Part shown: in pieces, positions 1 through 4,420 of the stretch
Numbering within the stretch: position 1 is the stretch's first letter
Layout of the letters: every line of letters starts with the position of its first letter
DNA from: a bacterium
Lineage (GTDB): Bacteria > UBA9089 > CG2-30-40-21
Length of the DNA stretch: 7,168 nt
Reading direction: 5' to 3'
Assembly (NCBI GenBank): GCA_018814245.1
Contig: JAHIZN010000427.1
Coordinates: 1 to 7,168, forward strand
Notes under the pieces: model-generated
The model's input: the letters and a program-made list of their open reading frames with translations, nothing else
Told to the model about the DNA's origin: nothing
The model's database searches: none
Made by a program: the position numbers and the translations under genes

Positions 1-3000
1 GTTGTCCCTTTACGCCGGATGACACTTTCTCTGTCAGGAGTGATTACAAGATTGCTGTTGCTGCGGTAAACGGGTCTGCTTATGATTTCAGTAATGCTAA
101 TTTCACGATCCAGTCTGCATCTGCGATAGCCGTAACATATCCTACTGCTGGAGACACCTTATATCAAGGGACAGATTACACGATTAAATGGACATCTACT
201 GGCAATGTAGGAAATGTTCAAATACACCTATACCGTCCTGACGGTACTACAGTTACATTAGCTGCTAATGATCCTAATGATGGAGAGTATCCTTTTAATG
301 TGCCTATTAATTATCCCAGTATCCAGCCTGGTACAGGTTACAAAATTGGCATTAGTAAAGCTCCAGATGGAGACCCTTCCAATTTTAGCGGTGCTTTTAC
401 TATAGCACAATCACAACCTCTAACCTTAATATCTCCCCCCAATCCCTCCACAATCACAAGTAAAAATATTACTTTCCAATGGTCTCCTGTTGCTAATGCA
501 GTATCCTACGAAATTTTGATTGATAACAACTCTGGGTTTGGTTCGCCTGAAATTAATAGGACATACTCTGCACTGCAAACATCTGATACTTTTACCAACC
601 CTTTTCCTGATAATATTTATTACTGGAAGGTAAGAGCAAAGTTTTCAAACGGTTCTTACACACCTTGGTCTAATACTTGGCAGGTTACCTACCTCCTACC
701 GGTTCATCCTGACCCAATTTGGGTTCCCCTTTACCGTCTCTACAACAACACCATCAAAGATCATTATTACACCACTATTCCTGCCCACAGGGATAATGCT
801 GTTAATGTAGGTTATACCTACGAAAAGATAGAATGTTACATCTCTGATCGTAAATTTGACAATCCAAATTGTGGCTATTTGTTTCATCTATATAATTCCA
901 CGACCGATGTACATTTCTATACCAGCAGTGGAGAAGAAAAAGATAATAAGATTATTGCAGGTTTTTCTTATGAAGGAATCGTCGGTTTTATATACAATAA
1001 TCCAACTGAAGGGGCTTTTCCGCTTTATTATCTGGAAAATCAGACCAACACAGACAATTTTTACACCATTAGTAAGTTTGAACACGACAATGCCATAAGC
1101 AATTATGGATTTGTTGATCATGGCATTATAGGATATGTTTCACCTGCTGGATTAAAAGAACCTATTGCTCACAATCGGCCTCAAGGAAATTTTACAGGCA
1201 TTGATACAGCAAGTGGGGCTTTTCGTCCTCTTCCTTTCACCGATTTATCCCTTAATGGAGTAGGGCCTGAAATGATTTTTACCCGCTACTACAATTCTTA
1301 CAATTTTATGGAATTACCATTGGGACCCGGATGGAGCCATAACCTTTATTCTTTCATCTTAGAGTCACCAACTGGCGATGTAATCATTAAATGGGGAAAC
1401 AGTACAGAAAGTTATTTTACTAACGACGGCAATAACAATTTTACACCTGCACCTGGAAATTTTGACACCCTCATTCGGATACCAGATTCTATGAATGAAG
1501 GGTATAACTTGACCACAAAAGATCAGACTGTATATGCCTTCCGAAAATATTCAGTGAATCTTCCGCCTGGTTCACCGGCTGTTCCACCCATTGTCCTTAT
1601 CAGCATTACAAACAAGAATAGCAACTTTATGAAATTTGAATATTTTGCTAACAACGCTATGCTTTATAAGGTTACAGATGCATCAGGCAGAACTTTCAGA
1701 TTAGACTACGACTCTTCGTCATTACGGCTTACCAAAGTGACAGATGACTCTTTGAACAGAAGCGTTTTATTTGAATATGATAGTGATGGTTGCCTCAAAT
1801 CTTTTAAGGATGCCAGAGGAAATGTTACGTACTATAACTATACAGATGCTCTGTTGTCTACCATAACCTATCCTGAGGGAAACGCTGTAACATTGACATA
1901 CGATGAAAAACAAAGGGTTAAAGACTATACAAATGGAGAGATTACATTAAATGCCTCTTATGATTCACCCACAGACGGAACCGTCTTTACAATGTCAAAC
2001 AATATAATTTCATACCTTCATAATAAAGATTATTGTGCCACCAGCATAAAAGATGCCGATTCTAATAGGATAGAAATTGAGTATTTTACAGGTAACAAAC
2101 TAAATTTACCCAAAAAAGTGACTGACAAAAATGATTCCGCTACCTCATACATCTATGATGACCATGGAAATGTGAAAACAATCACCAATGCCATGGGGCA
2201 GACAACTACCCTTGACTATGACAGCAAAAATAACCTCTTAAGCAGTACAGATTTTCGAAATAGTATTACCAAATATGATTATGACCCCGACAATATCAAT
2301 CTTATAAAGATTACTCGTCCTATGGGAGGTGTGACAAATTTCTCTTATTACCCCAATGGTCAAATTAAAACCATTACTAACCCCAATAACCATAGGACCA
2401 GCTATCTCTATAATTCTTATGGAAATATGACTCAAGCAAAAGATGATGGACTCAATACCTATATAGATTTCACATATGATCCTGCTGGTCGTATGTGGAC
2501 AAAGAAAGATCAGCTAATCAGGGTAACCACTTATAACTATGATGAAAACGATAATCTAACCAAGGTAATAGATGCCGATAACAATGCAACAGATTACCCC
2601 CATGATAAAAATAACCGTTTAACAAATATACTTGACGCCAGAAAAAAAGAGACAAGATATGCCTATAACAGTATGAATCTGTTGGATACAGATACTAATC
2701 CTATTGGGAAAACTTATCAATACGGATACGACCATAAAGGTAACCTTAACTCAATCAAAGATCCTGATAATAATGAGACAGTTTATGGCTACAATGACAA
2801 CAGTTGGTTGACCATGATAGAATATAAAGGAGCAACCAAGGTTTCATTCACAGAATATGATAAGAATGGCAACCTGAAGAAGATGACGGACGAAAATGGT
2901 GAGACATCCTTTACCTATGATCCACTGGGCCGAATCACAAGCACAAACAATAGCTTTGGAAAGACAGTCTCCTGGAAATATCTTGATAGTGAAAATCGAA

Positions 3001-4346
3001 TCAAAATGACCTATCCGGGCAATAAGGAGGTCAACTATTACTATGATGCTGATAATCGTCTTGCAAGAGTCGTTGACTGGCTTGGCGGTGAAACTAAATA
3101 CACTTATGATAGTGCGGGTATCTTGCAATCAATGGTTAATCCTAATGGAACAAAAGTAATCTATTCTTATGATTCTGCAAGCAGATTGATAGGGCTTTCC
3201 AACAAGAAATCAAATAATACCATTATCGCAACCTATTCATATACATTGGACGCTGCTGGAAACCATATTAAGGTTGTAAAAGATGAACCGATTGCAGCAA
3301 TGCCGACTGTACCTAATACCCTTTACACTTACGATGATGCCAACAGGCTAACATCAGCAGGCAATACAGGTTATACCTACGACAGCCGTGGAAACCTGAT
3401 TGGAGCAAGCAATGAAAATGGTTACAGCTTTGACTATGCTGACAGACTGACAGGGGTAACCGTCAATAACAAGACCATTCAATATCTCTATGACGGCCTT
3501 GGAAATCGGATTGCCCGCACCCAAGATGGGGTTCAAACTCGATTTGTTTTAGACCTCAATGGCCCTATGAGTCAGGTGCTGGCTGAGACCGATTCAAGTG
3601 GCAATGTGATCAAATACTATATTTATGGGCAGGGGTTAATATCTAAAATTACCGCAGATGGACAAAGATATTGCTATCATTATGACAGCCGTGGAAGTAC
3701 AGTAGCCATTACAGATAGCGGAGAAAACATCACTGACAAATATGCCTATGATGAATTTGGTGAGGTTTTGGCTGTCCATGAGACCAATTCAAACCCGTTC
3801 AGATATGTGGGGAGATATGGGGTGATGGATGAAGGGAATGGACTCTTGTTCATGCGGGCAAGGTATTATGATGTAAATACAGGGAGGTTTTTGAGCAAGG
3901 ATCCATTGAGGGGTGAATTAATGGAGACAGGGAGTTTGAACAGGTATGTGTATGCGATGAATAATCCGATTATGCTTATTGATATATCAGGACTATCGGC
4001 ATCAGATTCATATCAGAGCACCTTATTAGATACTGTGGTCGATATAATGGGAAAGGCATCAACTGTAGCAAAATTTAGCAAATATGCAAAAATATCAAAG
4101 GCATTAGGGCCTTTTGATGTAATAGGTAAGGTACATTTCCTTGTAAAAGCAGTACGGTTACCTTTTGATATGTTCTTTAATGGTATTTATGGAGTTGAGA
4201 CTGATATGAATGATGTCATGGAAGCATTGGAAGCAGCTCCAGTTATTGGAGAAGCGATTCAATTTTACAAAATGGAAAAAGAGGCTTATCTCTCTCTTAA
4301 ATATCTCTTGCATATGAATAAAACTAATACTAAAAGGAGAAAATAA
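1..4346 (+). CDS. RHS/YD-repeat cell-surface protein, 5' partial
   Basis: The frame is open from base 3 to the TAA at 4344-4346 (1447 codons visible), so the true start lies upstream; the GTG at 300 is an internal valine in the middle of a beta-sandwich domain. Domains by visible residue: end of one Kre9/KNH-like repeat (1-40) and a complete one (about 44-136, pattern YPTAGD..Y.G.DYTIKW), Fn3-like (139-234, ending YYWKVRA..W), three DUF5648-like repeats (240-381, DHYYTT / VHFYTS / DNFYTI), DUF6531-like (390-476, FTRYYNS and GPGWSHN), YD repeats (about 557-1221), RHS-associated core (1222-1332, RARYYDVNTGRFLSKDP), and a 115-residue tail (1333-1447). RHS proteins form a hollow YD-repeat shell that encloses a variable C-terminal domain, often a toxin used against competitors, or serve as surface adhesins. 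Export is inferred from family and domains because the N-terminus is not visible. The tail matches no toxin I know. Family assignment is very sure; the specific function is unknown. Confidence 0.95.
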   Translation, partial: CPFTPDDTFSVRSDYKIAVAAVNGSAYDFSNANFTIQSASAIAVTYPTAGDTLYQGTDYTIKWTSTGNVGNVQIHLYRPDGTTVTLAANDPNDGEYPFNVPINYPSIQPGTGYKIGISKAPDGDPSNFSGAFTIAQSQPLTLISPPNPSTITSKNITFQWSPVANAVSYEILIDNNSGFGSPEINRTYSALQTSDTFTNPFPDNIYYWKVRAKFSNGSYTPWSNTWQVTYLLPVHPDPIWVPLYRLYNNTIKDHYYTTIPAHRDNAVNVGYTYEKIECYISDRKFDNPNCGYLFHLYNSTTDVHFYTSSGEEKDNKIIAGFSYEGIVGFIYNNPTEGAFPLYYLENQTNTDNFYTISKFEHDNAISNYGFVDHGIIGYVSPAGLKEPIAHNRPQGNFTGIDTASGAFRPLPFTDLSLNGVGPEMIFTRYYNSYNFMELPLGPGWSHNLYSFILESPTGDVIIKWGNSTESYFTNDGNNNFTPAPGNFDTLIRIPDSMNEGYNLTTKDQTVYAFRKYSVNLPPGSPAVPPIVLISITNKNSNFMKFEYFANNAMLYKVTDASGRTFRLDYDSSSLRLTKVTDDSLNRSVLFEYDSDGCLKSFKDARGNVTYYNYTDALLSTITYPEGNAVTLTYDEKQRVKDYTNGEITLNASYDSPTDGTVFTMSNNIISYLHNKDYCATSIKDADSNRIEIEYFTGNKLNLPKKVTDKNDSATSYIYDDHGNVKTITNAMGQTTTLDYDSKNNLLSSTDFRNSITKYDYDPDNINLIKITRPMGGVTNFSYYPNGQIKTITNPNNHRTSYLYNSYGNMTQAKDDGLNTYIDFTYDPAGRMWTKKDQLIRVTTYNYDENDNLTKVIDADNNATDYPHDKNNRLTNILDARKKETRYAYNSMNLLDTDTNPIGKTYQYGYDHKGNLNSIKDPDNNETVYGYNDNSWLTMIEYKGATKVSFTEYDKNGNLKKMTDENGETSFTYDPLGRITSTNNSFGKTVSWKYLDSENRIKMTYPGNKEVNYYYDADNRLARVVDWLGGETKYTYDSAGILQSMVNPNGTKVIYSYDSASRLIGLSNKKSNNTIIATYSYTLDAAGNHIKVVKDEPIAAMPTVPNTLYTYDDANRLTSAGNTGYTYDSRGNLIGASNENGYSFDYADRLTGVTVNNKTIQYLYDGLGNRIARTQDGVQTRFVLDLNGPMSQVLAETDSSGNVIKYYIYGQGLISKITADGQRYCYHYDSRGSTVAITDSGENITDKYAYDEFGEVLAVHETNSNPFRYVGRYGVMDEGNGLLFMRARYYDVNTGRFLSKDPLRGELMETGSLNRYVYAMNNPIMLIDISGLSASDSYQSTLLDTVVDIMGKASTVAKFSKYAKISKALGPFDVIGKVHFLVKAVRLPFDMFFNGIYGVETDMNDVMEALEAAPVIGEAIQFYKMEKEAYLSLKYLLHMNKTNTKRRK
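132..404 (+). other. Kre9/KNH-like beta-sandwich domain in the RHS protein
   Basis: The translated segment has a YPTAGDTLYQG opening, then TIKWTSTG, VQIHLYRPDG, a GEYPFNV turn, and a YKIGISKAPDG...FSGAFTI ending. This is the pattern of the Ser/Thr-rich Kre9/KNH1-type domain that occurs in tandem in bacterial exported proteins. Bases 3-119 carry the second half of a preceding copy (DYKIAVAAVNGSAYDFSNANFTI), so the protein probably has a series of such domains upstream. They probably act as spacers or carbohydrate-associated modules; that role is inferred. Confidence 0.65.
417..704 (+). other. Fn3-like domain in the RHS protein
   Basis: The segment starts LTLISPPNPSTI, continues with ITFQWSPVANAVSYEILID, and ends IYYWKVRAKFSNG followed by PWSNTWQVTY. 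The alternating strands, the W of the second strand and the YYWKVRA strand fit a fibronectin type III-like beta sandwich. It separates the Kre9/KNH-like repeats from the DUF5648 repeats and probably serves as a structural or binding spacer. Confidence 0.65.
720..1145 (+). repeat. Three DUF5648-like protein repeats in the RHS protein
   Basis: Three divergent units of roughly 45 residues begin near 726, 876 and 1014. Each has a 'PLYRLYN' type strand, a 'DHYYTT' type strand, and an aromatic-rich 'GYTYEKIECYI' type ending. The variants are YLFHLYN/VHFYTS/GFSYEGIVGFI and PLYYLEN/DNFYTI/YGFVDHGIIGYV. This matches the repeat known as DUF5648, found in secreted bacterial proteins and probably a small beta-propeller or binding module. 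It sits between the Fn3-like domain and the RHS entry domain. The units are similar in protein but not close in DNA, so the duplication is old. Confidence 0.7.
1170..1430 (+). other. DUF6531-like domain, entry to the RHS shell
   Basis: The segment carries the signature of the domain that usually precedes YD repeats: a 'VDTASGAF' type motif (here IDTASGAFRPLPFTDLSL), then EMIFTRYYNS, then LGPGWSHNLYSFI and an IKWGNSTESYF strand. In RHS proteins this domain marks the start of the shell. Its presence shows that the Kre9/KNH, Fn3 and DUF5648 modules form a separate N-terminal stalk in front of a standard RHS body. Confidence 0.8.
1671..3665 (+). repeat. YD-repeat (RHS repeat) region
   Basis: More than twenty units of about 20-22 residues follow the pattern Y-x-YD-x-x-G-x-L-x-x-x-x-D. 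Examples are SYIYDDHGNVKTITN, TFTYDP type units (FTYDPAGRMWTKK), YNYDENDNLTKVID, YQYGYDHKGNLNSIKD, YYYDADNRLARVVD and YTYDSAGILQSMVN. The region covers about 665 residues, within the usual size of a complete RHS shell. Several units lack the exact YD pair (TDYPHDKNN, YGYNDNSW), which is common. No frameshift or stop interrupts the array. Confidence 0.93.
3666..3998 (+). other. RHS repeat-associated core domain
   Basis: The segment shows the conserved core: YHYDSRGSTVAITD, YAYDEFGEVLAV, NPFRYVGRYGVMD, GLLFMRARYYDVNTGRFLSKDP, then SLNRYVYAMNNPIMLIDISGLS. In known RHS proteins this core seals the shell, and an aspartyl autoproteolysis site at its end (PxxxxDPxGL) releases the C-terminal domain. 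Here the first P, the D and the GL are kept (PIMLIDISGL), but the proline of the DP pair is isoleucine. Cleavage may therefore be reduced or lost; this is an inference. Third codon positions from about 3795 to 3970 are unusually G-rich compared with upstream. Confidence 0.92.
3999..4343 (+). other. Variable C-terminal tail of the RHS protein, unrecognised
   Basis: The 115 residues after the core begin ASDSYQSTLLDTVVDIMGKAS. They are rich in Lys and Ala, appear mostly helical with two amphipathic or hydrophobic stretches (KVHFLVKAVRLPFDMFF and APVIGEAIQFY), and end in a basic TNTKRRK. I see no known nuclease, deaminase, ADP-ribosyltransferase or protease motif and no cysteine. The position is that of the polymorphic toxin domain, but the tail could equally be a degraded toxin remnant, a short pore-forming type segment, or an inert cap. 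Confidence 0.6.
4334..4340 (+). promoter_or_regulatory. Ribosome binding site of the NHL/cohesin protein gene
   Basis: AAGGAGA is a near-perfect Shine-Dalgarno sequence that ends 8 bases before the ATG at 4349. It lies inside the last codons of the RHS gene and fixes the downstream start. The overlap of this site with the upstream coding end suggests translational coupling and a shared transcript. No terminator or promoter fits in the 2-base gap. Confidence 0.85.
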
Positions 4347-4348
4347 CT

Positions 4349-4420
4349 ATGAAGATAAAACTTAAAATATTATCCATTATCAGTATCCTGTTTCTATTTA
4401 GTTCCATCCCTGCTTTTTCT
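4349..4420 (+). other. Signal peptide of the NHL/cohesin protein
   Basis: Residues 1-24 have a short positive start (MKIKLK), a hydrophobic core (ILSIISILFLFSS) and a small-residue cleavage region PAFS followed by ETVQ. This fits Sec export and signal peptidase I cleavage. No cysteine follows the core, so it is not a lipoprotein signal. Confidence 0.9.

Noticed and set aside
300..302. GTG as the start of the RHS gene
   Set aside because: The frame stays open to base 3 and the upstream residues complete a Kre9/KNH-like domain that spans this codon. There is no ribosome binding site before it.
696..3536. Several short ORFs inside the RHS gene: five on the - strand and one on the + strand at 856-1098
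   Set aside because: They overlap a continuous, domain-rich coding frame and show no domain, signal or start context of their own.
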